From Micrococcaceae bacterium RIT 802 (GTDB lineage: Bacteria; Actinomycetota; Actinomycetes; Actinomycetales; Micrococcaceae): DNA of 64,000 nucleotides. Every line of letters begins with the position of its first letter. The first letter of the stretch is position 1. Below, in pieces: positions 8,380 to 15,832 of the stretch. The notes under the pieces are model-generated. The model was given only the letters and a program-made list of their open reading frames with translations. It was not told where the DNA came from and did not search any database. Location: NCBI GenBank assembly GCA_016892645.1, contig JAFEMX010000014.1, positions 35,881-99,880 on the forward strand, read 5' to 3'. Both the position numbers and the translations under genes were made by a program.

Positions 8380-9780
8380 TTAGTCGGCGGTCGAAAGCCA
8401 ATCCGGATCGAGCTCGCCCAGATCCCAAAAGAGTCCGGCCATAATCTGCATTGCCTCCCTCATGAGGGGAGCCAACAGATGCTCGTTGGGCGCGTGCTGT
8501 GCGCAGCCGGGATAGGAATGGGGAATCCAGATCGTCGGCAATCCGAGGACATCGGCGAACGCATCGTTGGGCAAGGTTCCGCCCAGGTTGGGGAGGACCG
8601 AAGCCGTCTTGCCGGTAGTGGCCGCTAAGGACGCGAGGGTCCATCTCACCCACTTGTTTTCCGGGTCGAGCCTCGTAGCGGCGACCCCGTGCTCGACATT
8701 GACGTCGACCATGGGAAACCCCCGGCTGTCGAGGTGCTCTCGTAAGATCGATTCGGCCGCTTGCCAATCGGTGCCGACGACGAAACGCAGTTGGCAATGT
8801 GCGCGCGCACTGGCTGGGATGGCATTGACCGGCCCGTCGGGATTTCCTGCCGTCATGGCGAGGATCTCCAACGTGTTCCACCCGAAGAGACGCTCGCTTG
8901 GGGTAAGCCCCGGCTCGCCCCAGTTTTCTTCGATCTGTGGGCTTTCAGGCGAAGTATCGACGGAGATGTCTGCCAAGGCGGCTCGGACTGAAGCGGGGAT
9001 CGGAGAGGGTCTGAGTCCTTTGACAAGAATCTCGCCCCGTCCGCTCACCATGCTTGAAAGGGCGTTGGCCAGCACTATTGCGGGGTTGCTCAGCACTCCA
9101 CCCCAGTTGCCTGAATGGTGGCTCTCGTCGCGTGAGTCGACGGTGAGGGTGAAGTTGACCGCGCCCCTCGCGCCCAAGAAGAGTGTGGGGTTTTCGGCCG
9201 CGAGCCGCGGCCCATCGGAAGCGATGAGAAGGTCGGCGGACAACTCGTTCTGCAGTAGTTCGCATATCTCGTTGAGACCCGGGGAGCCAGACTCTTCACC
9301 CATGTCCAGGAGGACCGTGACGTTGAAACCCAGACGGCCTCCGCGAGCTTGGACAACGCGTTCCAATGCCGCCAAATTGACCGTGTGTTGCCCCTTGTTG
9401 TCGGCGGTGCCCCGGCCGTACCAGCGGTCATCTTCCATGACGATTTCCCATGGATCGAGGCCTGCTCGCCAATCAGGCTTATGGGCGAGCTGCACGTCGC
9501 CATGGCCATAGGTCAGTACCGTGGGATACGAGGCGTCTTCATATCGGTGGGCAACGAGAAACGGATGATTGCTGGATACCGGGTTCTCAACCACCCGTGC
9601 CGTGAAGCCCATGCGCTCTACATGCGGAATGATTTCATCCGTGAGGTAGGCATGCATGACGGTTGCGCTCTCGGGGTCCTGACTCTCCGTTCGATACGAC
9701 ACCCGCCGGTCAAGATCGGTTTTGAACTGCCCTGAGTCGAAGTATTCTGTGGCAAGTTCGATCGCAGAAGTGCGGGTCAA
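8380..9780 (-). CDS. M20-family metallopeptidase/amidohydrolase
   Basis: The 466-residue product belongs to the ArgE/DapE/CPG2 family of di-zinc hydrolases. Metal and catalytic residues are visible: His and Asp in TYGHGDVQ, Asp in GRGTADNKGQ, the Glu-Glu pair in DMGEESGSPG, Asp in IASDGP and a late His in PHSYPGCAQHAP. The lid domain lies between. Likely substrates are dipeptides or N-acyl amino acids. I chose TTG at 9780 because GGAGGA stands six bases before it; an upstream TTG at 9843 has only a weak site. Encoded with an MHS importer and divergent from a LysR regulator, it looks like the enzyme of a small catabolic unit. Confidence 0.88.
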   Translation of the reverse strand: MTRTSAIELATEYFDSGQFKTDLDRRVSYRTESQDPESATVMHAYLTDEIIPHVERMGFTARVVENPVSSNHPFLVAHRYEDASYPTVLTYGHGDVQLAHKPDWRAGLDPWEIVMEDDRWYGRGTADNKGQHTVNLAALERVVQARGGRLGFNVTVLLDMGEESGSPGLNEICELLQNELSADLLIASDGPRLAAENPTLFLGARGAVNFTLTVDSRDESHHSGNWGGVLSNPAIVLANALSSMVSGRGEILVKGLRPSPIPASVRAALADISVDTSPESPQIEENWGEPGLTPSERLFGWNTLEILAMTAGNPDGPVNAIPASARAHCQLRFVVGTDWQAAESILREHLDSRGFPMVDVNVEHGVAATRLDPENKWVRWTLASLAATTGKTASVLPNLGGTLPNDAFADVLGLPTIWIPHSYPGCAQHAPNEHLLAPLMREAMQIMAGLFWDLGELDPDWLSTAD

Positions 9781-9851
9781 GTGGAATCCTCCGATGGATC
9801 TGATACGCGCAGCACATGGCAGCGACAGTTGCTGATGTTCCAACTTGTCAC

Positions 9852-9912
9852 CATGATCTGGTCGTACGTTGCTGGCAAAATATGATCGCCTTGGTGGCGG
9901 CTCCAGATCATG
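9852..9912. promoter_or_regulatory. Long-spaced inverted repeat in the LysR/M20 divergent promoter region
   Basis: CATGATCTGG at 9852-9861 and CCAGATCATG at 9903-9912 are perfect 10-base inverted copies separated by 41 bases. A further ATGATC (9882-9887) pairs with GATCAT (9906-9911). LysR-type regulators commonly bind two spaced sites in the spacer between themselves and their target. The arrangement fits, but the exact boxes are inferred. Confidence 0.5.
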
Positions 9913-10017
9913 TTTGCAGGGTGACGTACCTCATACAAGACGAATTCCTCGATCTGGTTCTAGCAATTTGTAGACGCTAGCGTTGCCGCAACGGCAATGG
10001 TCCAGTAGGTTCAGTAG

Positions 10018-10920
10018 ATGCCCCTCTATGATCCTGCTCTGCGATATTTTCTCGCGGTCTTCGAGTCCGGGTCGATCAATGCCGCTGCCCGGCAACTGCA
10101 TGTGGCCGGCTCGGCCGTTAGCCGGCAAATCAGCAGACTCGAAAAGGAAGTTGGATCTGTCCTTTTTGAACGCTTGCCATCGGGCGTTGTGGCGACGGAA
10201 TCCGGCGACATGTTTGCCGGATTCGCGCGACGGGTGATCCAGGATGCCGGACATGTCGTCGACGAGATCCACGAGCGCCGCGGCGCGGAATCGCTCATCT
10301 CGATCGCCGCACCAAGCGGCGTCGGTCACGAATTCCTGCCTCGCATAGCTGCCGACTACAGAAAGATTCATACGGGAACGTGGTTCGTTCTCAAACTGAC
10401 CGAGCCGGCTACAGCTACTCAGATGGTTCGTGACGGTGCGACAGATGTGGCCGTGACCTTCAACCTCGCGATTGATGCGGGTGTCAAAATCATTGATTCG
10501 CGTCCTGCGCCACTGATGGCCGTAGTGCGCGCCGGCCATCCTCTGGCATGTGAATCGTCGATTCGTTTGCGAGAGCTCCTCTCGTATCCATTGGCTCTTT
10601 CCGCACCCAATACGACCAACCGACATCTTTTTGACGTTGTCGTCAAGTCCGCGTCCCGGGGCGTCGAACCGGTCTTCGTCTGCGACAACCCGGATGCATT
10701 GCTGAGCTTCGTGCGACAAGGAGACGCGGTAACCCTGATGGGTCGAATCACGACCGAGCGCGACTTGGCAGCGGGTGACGTCGTGGCGATTCCCCTCAAA
10801 GAGAAGGAACTGGGGCAACGAAACTTGCAGGTCCAGACGAAGGCGGGAAGGGAGCTGCCCGCTGCCTTGGCGGATTTCATCGACTTTCTGGTTGCCGCCC
10901 TTGGGGCGACGGAAGTCTAA
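10018..10920 (+). CDS. LysR-family transcriptional regulator
   Basis: The 300-residue product has the LysR winged-helix domain at about residues 5-65 (LRYFLAVFESGSINAAARQL, SAVSRQISRLEKEVGSVLFER) and a substrate-binding domain of two periplasmic-binding-like lobes after it. The N-terminus MPLYDPALRYF fits the family and uses an ATG. It is divergent from the M20 peptidase/MFS operon, the classical position for an activator of that operon responding to its substrate or a breakdown product. A 10-base inverted repeat lies in the shared promoter region. The ligand cannot be deduced. Confidence 0.9.
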   Translation: MPLYDPALRYFLAVFESGSINAAARQLHVAGSAVSRQISRLEKEVGSVLFERLPSGVVATESGDMFAGFARRVIQDAGHVVDEIHERRGAESLISIAAPSGVGHEFLPRIAADYRKIHTGTWFVLKLTEPATATQMVRDGATDVAVTFNLAIDAGVKIIDSRPAPLMAVVRAGHPLACESSIRLRELLSYPLALSAPNTTNRHLFDVVVKSASRGVEPVFVCDNPDALLSFVRQGDAVTLMGRITTERDLAAGDVVAIPLKEKELGQRNLQVQTKAGRELPAALADFIDFLVAALGATEV

Positions 10921-10939
10921 AATCTGGCAAACTGGGCCT

Positions 10940-11009
10940 CGGGCCCTTTGCCCGGTTGCTGCGCTCCCGCGCACAAGCCGACGGGCTGCCGCTGGGGATC
11001 AACCGGTAG
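10940..11009 (+). repeat. Right copy of the 70-bp direct repeat; displaced 3' end of an ABC exporter gene
   Basis: This stretch repeats the last 70 bases of the ABC exporter (5657-5726), stop codon included, with three substitutions. It begins 20 bases after the LysR stop and has no start codon or body in front, so it is a dead fragment. Together with 12832-13617 it represents pieces of a second exporter copy, but tail and body are in the wrong order, with hipBA between them. Confidence 0.8.
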
Positions 11010-11153
11010 GTAGCCTCGGTGAGCGGTGCCCGCACCCGGGGATATCAGTCGTGAACACGTCATCTCCCGGGAAGGCCGGAGCCAAGCGGCGAGGTTTATG
11101 CCATTCGAACCGCTTATGTGGCTGTTTTAGTCTCTTTAACTCTTTGGGAACTT

Positions 11154-11218
11154 ATTGGGGTTGTTTTCGACCCCATTAGTGCTGACTCGTGCTAATGTGT
11201 TGTTATCCACCCCATTAG
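11154..11218. promoter_or_regulatory. Repeated CATTAG boxes upstream of hipB (candidate autorepression operator)
   Basis: CCCCATTAG occurs at 11171-11179 and again at 11210-11218, with an inverted CTAATG at 11192-11197 between them. ATTGGGGT (11154-11161) is also nearly inverted relative to ACCCCATT (11170-11177). HipB-type antitoxins repress their own operon at multiple palindromic sites, so this array just before the hipB start at 11232 is the obvious operator. The assignment is inferred from position. Confidence 0.5.
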
Positions 11219-11231
11219 CGCAGGAGGAGTA

Positions 11232-11513
11232 GTGGATCACCAACTGCAACGCATCGGAGTTGCACTCCGTGCCCGACGCATCGAACTCGGCCTGTCGCAA
11301 GGGGAGCTCAGTGACACCACTGGGCTCGACCGCAAGCGGATCAGCAACATCGAACGCGGGTTGCCCGGCCGCTCCTCCATCCTCACCGAAGTCGCCAATG
11401 CCTTGGGCATGGACTTGGTTGCCCTCCCGCGCGAGGACCCCCGCGCAGCGTCGGCCCGATACGAAGCCGACAACTACGATGCAACGCGCCGACGAGGGCG
11501 GAGCCAGCCATGA
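11232..11513 (+). CDS. HipB-like XRE-family antitoxin/repressor
   Basis: The 93-residue protein is an XRE helix-turn-helix factor: RIGVALRARRIELGLSQGEL and LDRKRISNIERGL are the first and recognition helices, followed by a short basic tail. It starts with GTG six bases after GGAGGAG and overlaps the hipA start by four bases (ATGA), so the pair is translationally coupled. In HipBA modules this partner binds and neutralises the kinase and represses the operon. The upstream DNA is AT-richer and carries repeated CATTAG boxes, consistent with acquisition as a unit. Confidence 0.85.
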   Translation: MDHQLQRIGVALRARRIELGLSQGELSDTTGLDRKRISNIERGLPGRSSILTEVANALGMDLVALPREDPRAASARYEADNYDATRRRGRSQP

Positions 11514-12784
11514 CGCTCATCGCGTGGCTCAACGGGGATCCTGTCGCCGAACTCAATGACGCGGGCCAAGGATACATGTCCTTGAGGTACACGGAAGAGG
11601 CCGTTCGGCAACATGGGCCGGGAAGCATCCTGCTCTCCCTCAAGCTCCCCGTGCGCGCCGCGCCGTACCCTGGGACGGAGGCCAAATACTTCCTGGACGG
11701 GTTGCTCCCCGAAGACCACGTCCGTGCAGCCCTCGCGGACAGGGCCCGGATATCGGCCGAGGACACCTACGGACTACTCAAGGCTTACGGGCTGGACTGT
11801 GCCGGCGCCATCCAGGTCACCGAACCAGACCAGGGCCCCGGCACCAGGCAAGGCGGCGTCCATTGGCTCGACGGCTCCGACCTGAAGAAGGCGATCTCGG
11901 ATCTGCCCGCCGCGCCTCTGGGCATCGACGTCGACCCCGGTGTCCGGTCTAGCCTCGGAGGCCTGCAGGGCAAGTTGGCCGTGGTCCTCGACAGCGAACG
12001 GGTGGGACTGCCGGTGAACGGCGCCCCGTCGACTCATATCCTCAAACCGGCCAGGCTCACCGACGAAGGCATCGAGAGATGGCCGGGCATAGCGGCAGCC
12101 GAACACTTTGCAATGCGGTTGACCCTCCTGTCCGGCCAGTCGAAGGGCATGAAGGTCAGGGCGGCTGAAACCGAAGTCCGGGACATCATGGGCCGATCCG
12201 CCATCCTCGTGCGCAGATTCGACAGACGAAGGAACGGCAAGTCCCTGCGCCGGATACACCAGGAGGACTTCGGGCAGTCGCTGGGCATCACGGAGAAATA
12301 TCAGAACAACTCCTACGAGATGCCGCGTCTCGTGGACATCGCCCAACTGCTCGTCCAGCACTCGACCGGAATCGCCATGCAGCCGCTCCTTGAACGCCTC
12401 ACCCTGGGAACGCTCCTGGGGGACTGCGACGCCCACGTCAGGAATCATACGGTCCTGTTGGATGATGGGCGGGTGGAGCTATCGCCCGCCTATGACGTAG
12501 TCCCCACGGCGGCATGGGCCGACCATAGCCGTGAACTCGCACTGCGTATTGGCGGGGAGGTATTCATCGACGATGTCCGGGACAAGAATCTCGTCGACGA
12601 GGCAATGTCCTGGGGGATGAGGCGCCAGGCAGCCACGATGATCATCCGGCGGTCCCTGGAGGCAGCCAGCTCGCTCATGCCGGTCCTGCTCACCGAATCG
12701 AGGGACCAGGGCTGGTACCACCCCGTCCTCGGGGACGTCATCCGGGGCGCCGAAGAGCGCATCCGCGCGCTGACCCCCAGATAA
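11510..12784 (+). CDS. HipA-like serine/threonine kinase toxin
   Basis: The 424-residue product has the HipA layout: an N-terminal subdomain (LNGDPVAELNDAGQGYMSLRY), a central segment with the ATP-contacting THILKPA motif near residue 179, RFDRR near 240, and the catalytic core LGDCDAHVRNHTVLL with ELSPAYDVVPT around 305-335. HipA kinases phosphorylate targets such as glutamyl-tRNA synthetase and push cells into growth arrest; the target here is unknown. It follows hipB with an ATGA overlap. Length and motifs look complete. It is flanked on both sides by pieces of a broken ABC exporter gene, so the module seems to have landed in or beside that copy. Confidence 0.88.
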   Translation: MTLIAWLNGDPVAELNDAGQGYMSLRYTEEAVRQHGPGSILLSLKLPVRAAPYPGTEAKYFLDGLLPEDHVRAALADRARISAEDTYGLLKAYGLDCAGAIQVTEPDQGPGTRQGGVHWLDGSDLKKAISDLPAAPLGIDVDPGVRSSLGGLQGKLAVVLDSERVGLPVNGAPSTHILKPARLTDEGIERWPGIAAAEHFAMRLTLLSGQSKGMKVRAAETEVRDIMGRSAILVRRFDRRRNGKSLRRIHQEDFGQSLGITEKYQNNSYEMPRLVDIAQLLVQHSTGIAMQPLLERLTLGTLLGDCDAHVRNHTVLLDDGRVELSPAYDVVPTAAWADHSRELALRIGGEVFIDDVRDKNLVDEAMSWGMRRQAATMIIRRSLEAASSLMPVLLTESRDQGWYHPVLGDVIRGAEERIRALTPR

Positions 12785-12831
12785 CCGCTCTCCGAAAGGC
12801 AGCCGCCACGTTGGTCCTGCGCACAAACTGG

Positions 12832-13617
12832 GGCGGCGACGGGCGGGATGACCATCGGCACGATCGTGGGGTTCACCGCGCTGCAGTCGGCGATCTTCCG
12901 CCCGATCATGGGCCTGCTCAACGTCGGGGTCCAGTGGGTGACCGCGATGACGCTGTTTAGCCGCATCTTCGAATACCTCGACCTCGTCCCGGAGATCACC
13001 CCGCCCGAGCATCCCGTGGCCATCGACCCGGCCGCCGTGCGCGGGGAGTTGCGCTTCGAGGGCGTGGGATTCTCGTACGACGGCGATGCCCGGGTTTTGT
13101 CGGATATCGATCAGCTGGTGCCGGCCGGGACCGCGACGGCGATCGTCGGGGCCACCGGTTCCGGCAAGTCCACTCTGGGCTCGCTGGTCCCGCGGCTGCA
13201 TGACACCACTACCGGCCGGGTCACCATCGACGGGATCGACGTGAGGGACCTGTCCCCGGCGGACCTGTCGCGGATCGTCGGCGTCGTCTCCCTGGGGTCT
13301 TACCTGGTGCACGCCTCGATCCGGGAGAACCTGCTCATGGCAGACCCCGACGCCGATGAGCAGACCCTGTGGGCCGCGTTGAAGGCAGCGCAGATTGACG
13401 AGCTGATCTCGGGCTTGCCACTCGGGTTGGAGACGAAGGTGGGTGCCCGCGGGCACCGGTTCTCCGGCGGGGAACAGCAACGCCTCGCCATCTACCGCAC
13501 CATCCTGCGTAACCTGCGGGTCCTGGTGCTCGACGAGGCGACCTCGGCGCTGGACAACACCACCGAGGCTCAGGTCCAGACAGCCTTGGACCGGCTGGCG
13601 GAAGGCCATACCACGAT
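12832..13617 (+). pseudogene. Internal fragment of a second ABC exporter copy
   Basis: This 786-base stretch aligns without gaps to 4763-5548 of the intact exporter, covering the last part of the membrane domain and most of the ATPase domain. Walker A, FSGGEQQR and LVLDEATSALD survive, but the Q-loop VSQES is changed to VSLGS and an Ala after the signature is Tyr, suggesting decay. It has no start-proximal half and runs into unrelated sequence after 13617. Its missing tail lies upstream of hipBA at 10940-11009. An open frame from 12848 to 13699 exists, but there is no reason to think it makes a working protein. Confidence 0.85.
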
Positions 13618-14485
13618 GCTAAGGGCTTCACAGGCCAGCGCGGTTATCCGATCCAGCGCGGTAGTTCTGTCTTCCGCTGAGGAGTCTTTAGACGCCTGAT
13701 ACTGCGCTTTGGCCTGAATGAGAAAGCGCCTTAGCGGATTGATGTGGTTGTCGTCCAGGTTCCTTTTCACTGCTGTTGCGAACGTATAGGGATCCATGGC
13801 AACGTCTGGGGCCACGCGTTCCTCGCGAACATTAGGGGATCCGACCTGTTCGACGACGCGTTTGACGAGTGGCTGAATGTCAGACTGCGCGTCAGCGTGA
13901 ACGCGGTGTCGTTAGTTTTCCAAAATCACGGACCACGTTTGGTGGGTCGCAAGCACGTTGGACGTTCCCATCCGCGTATAGACCGTACCGGCACGGAGGA
14001 CGAACTTTGGTCGCCCGTCGCCTGTCCAGGAGCCGTCTTTGGAAACGACGGCGGGCAATCCATCCACGGGCGGAGCAACATATATGAGGATCATTGGTCC
14101 CGTCCCCGACGCGGTCCGGGCACCGGGGTGGAATTGGGCCCGGATATCGACATGGCTGTCGACGTAGCCTCACACGATTTCGGAGAGACCGGCGGAGTCG
14201 AACGTGGATTTCTGCGGGGGATCGGCGTCAGAGGCCAACTGTCCGTTGTCCGTTGCACCCACGACTATGTAGCCGCCATGGGACAGGTTCATCATGGCGG
14301 TGCAATCCTTGATGAAATCGAGTTTCTTCCTCTGGTCTCGAAGGTCCAGTGATTGCTTGAAATCCAATGCCGAAAATTCTGCTCCGGCGTTGAGGAGTTC
14401 GTAGAGCTTTTCTTCGTCTACGCGTCCGTCGCAGACAAACGGCAGGAAGGGCTCAGGGCTGTTCGCGCCCGTCCTGCCTCCCCAT
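13618..14485 (-). pseudogene. Decayed AlbA_2 (Schlafen-like) putative ATP-binding protein gene
   Basis: Read on the minus strand, one protein can be followed through three lesions. An ATG at 14485 leads after ten codons to a stop, while another frame carries on (EPFLPFVCDGRVDEEKLYEL), implying a frameshift near 14455. The AlbA_2-like core FKQSLDLRDQRKKLDFIKD and GGYIVVGATDNG follows, then an in-frame TGA at 14170-14172, then ILIYVAPPVDGLPAVV, then a TAA at 13912-13914, and finally MDPYTFATAVKRNLDDNHIN until the sequence breaks into the ABC fragment. AlbA_2 proteins occur in regulators and defence-related ATPases; this one is dead and truncated at its C-terminus. Confidence 0.72.
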
Positions 14486-15130
14486 CGTTATCGACATCTC
14501 CCCGCACGGTGTCCCCGCTTTGTTGATCGTTCTAAACATATAGGTCCATCATCCCGTAGGGGGGGCGTGACGGGGATGAGGGATCGAGGTGAGTTGCAAC
14601 CATAGATTCCCTCCCAAATAACGTTCGTTTAATGAGATGACATTGAGTCCGAGCTTGCTAATGGTCGAATGGCGTCGGACATCGTAGAAATCGCGGGGAT
14701 CCCTGTACTTTGGCCGTTGTACGCGCGGTCTCAATAGCCTCTCTAATTCGCACTTGTTTCATCTGAGCTAAAGCGAATGAGTTCTTGAGAACGATGGTGC
14801 ATGTGATACTTTCGCGCCAACCTCCGCCGCTCACTTGCTGTGATGGTTGAGAATGAGGGGCGAAATTTGAAGTCGTTGTCGAAGCCGGCCTCGGTGACGA
14901 GGGTTGGACTTGAGACTCCCGAACGGTTTTTCAGTCGTTGAAGATTCACGTCGCCCACACTTGGGACTGCAACCGTTGGCGGAGTGTCGATAGCGCTGCA
15001 CTATTGGGCGTCCTCAACAGTCGAGGCTTGGCGACTGGAATGACGTGGATCGATTGCGTGTTCTTGGTCAGCGATCCGTGGGGACGCCGCTTCTCAGAGA
15101 GCTGCCACATCACGAACCGTGCAGGATGAC
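14486..15130. other. Low-GC interval without a recognisable gene
   Basis: This 645-base stretch is clearly less GC-rich than the DtxR gene beside it. It holds only short open frames of 60-70 codons, for example on the minus strand at 14549-14734 and 14743-14958 and on the plus strand at 14938-15129, none with a ribosome site or family I recognise. It is probably degraded mobile or accessory DNA marking the right edge of the island. Confidence 0.5.
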
Positions 15131-15832
15131 TCAGCCCCTGCCAACCAGCCAGAGTGCCGCGGCCGCATCGCTCGGCAGCGAAGCCAGTCCACCGTCGTTG
15201 TACTCAAGGGGAATGGAGCTGGAACTGGCGTCGCGGGTTCCCACGGTGATCATGGACCCGGGACGCAGGCCGTGGCCAGCGAGCAGGCGCAGGATGGCCG
15301 GGTCGTCATCGGAGATGCGCGTGACCTCGTAGCTGCCCGGACTGGCATCGGTGAGATTGACCGCGTGCTCCGGGTGCGGCGAGGTGCCGTCGGCCGCGGG
15401 GATGGGGTCGCCGTGCGGGTCCCGGTCGGGGTGGCCCAGGAGGGCGTCGATGCGCTCGATCATGGTTTCGGAGACCGCGTGCTCGAGGTTCTCCGCCTCG
15501 TCGTGCACCTCCTCCCACGAGTAGCCCAGGGTGCGGACCAGGAACGACTCGATGAGCCGGTGCTTGCGGACCATGGCCACGGCGTGGCGCTCGCCGGCTG
15601 TGGTGAGGCGGACCGGTTTGTAGGGCTCGTGGCTGACCAGGCCCTGCGCGGTGAGGCGGCGGATGGTGTCGGAGACGTTGGCGGCCGTGGTCCCGAAGCG
15701 CTCGGCCAGCGCCTTGCCGGTGATGGGTGCGCCGCCCCATTCGGTGGCGGACCAGATGGCCTTGAGGAAGTCCTCGGCGACCCGGCTGATGCCCTCGGCA
15801 GGCGGCGGGGTGGACGGTGTGCGGGCGGTCAT
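15131..15832 (-). CDS. mntR: DtxR/MntR-family metal-dependent repressor
   Basis: The 233-residue product has the DtxR plan: winged helix at about 15-75 (AEDFLKAIWSATEWGG, TTAANVSDTIRRLTAQGLVSHEPY), dimer and metal-binding domain at about 76-140 (KHRLIESFLVRTLGYSWEEVHDEAENLEHAVSE split over two helices), and a C-terminal FeoA/SH3-like domain ending in SDAAAALWLVGRG. Its ATG overlaps the mntH stop (TGATG), so it is translated with the manganese transporter; that context favours manganese sensing, though an iron role cannot be excluded. A box of the DtxR type sits upstream of mntH and gives the expected feedback loop. Confidence 0.88.
   Translation of the reverse strand: MTARTPSTPPPAEGISRVAEDFLKAIWSATEWGGAPITGKALAERFGTTAANVSDTIRRLTAQGLVSHEPYKPVRLTTAGERHAVAMVRKHRLIESFLVRTLGYSWEEVHDEAENLEHAVSETMIERIDALLGHPDRDPHGDPIPAADGTSPHPEHAVNLTDASPGSYEVTRISDDDPAILRLLAGHGLRPGSMITVGTRDASSSSIPLEYNDGGLASLPSDAAAALWLVGRG

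Noticed and set aside
5727..10939. The block as a prophage or integrative element with its own recombinase
   Set aside because: No integrase, transposase, structural or replication gene is seen; only the flanking repeats support mobility.
12848..13699. The open 283-codon frame of the exporter fragment as a functional ATPase gene
   Set aside because: It lacks the membrane domain start and the gene tail, has a damaged Q-loop and runs into unrelated sequence.
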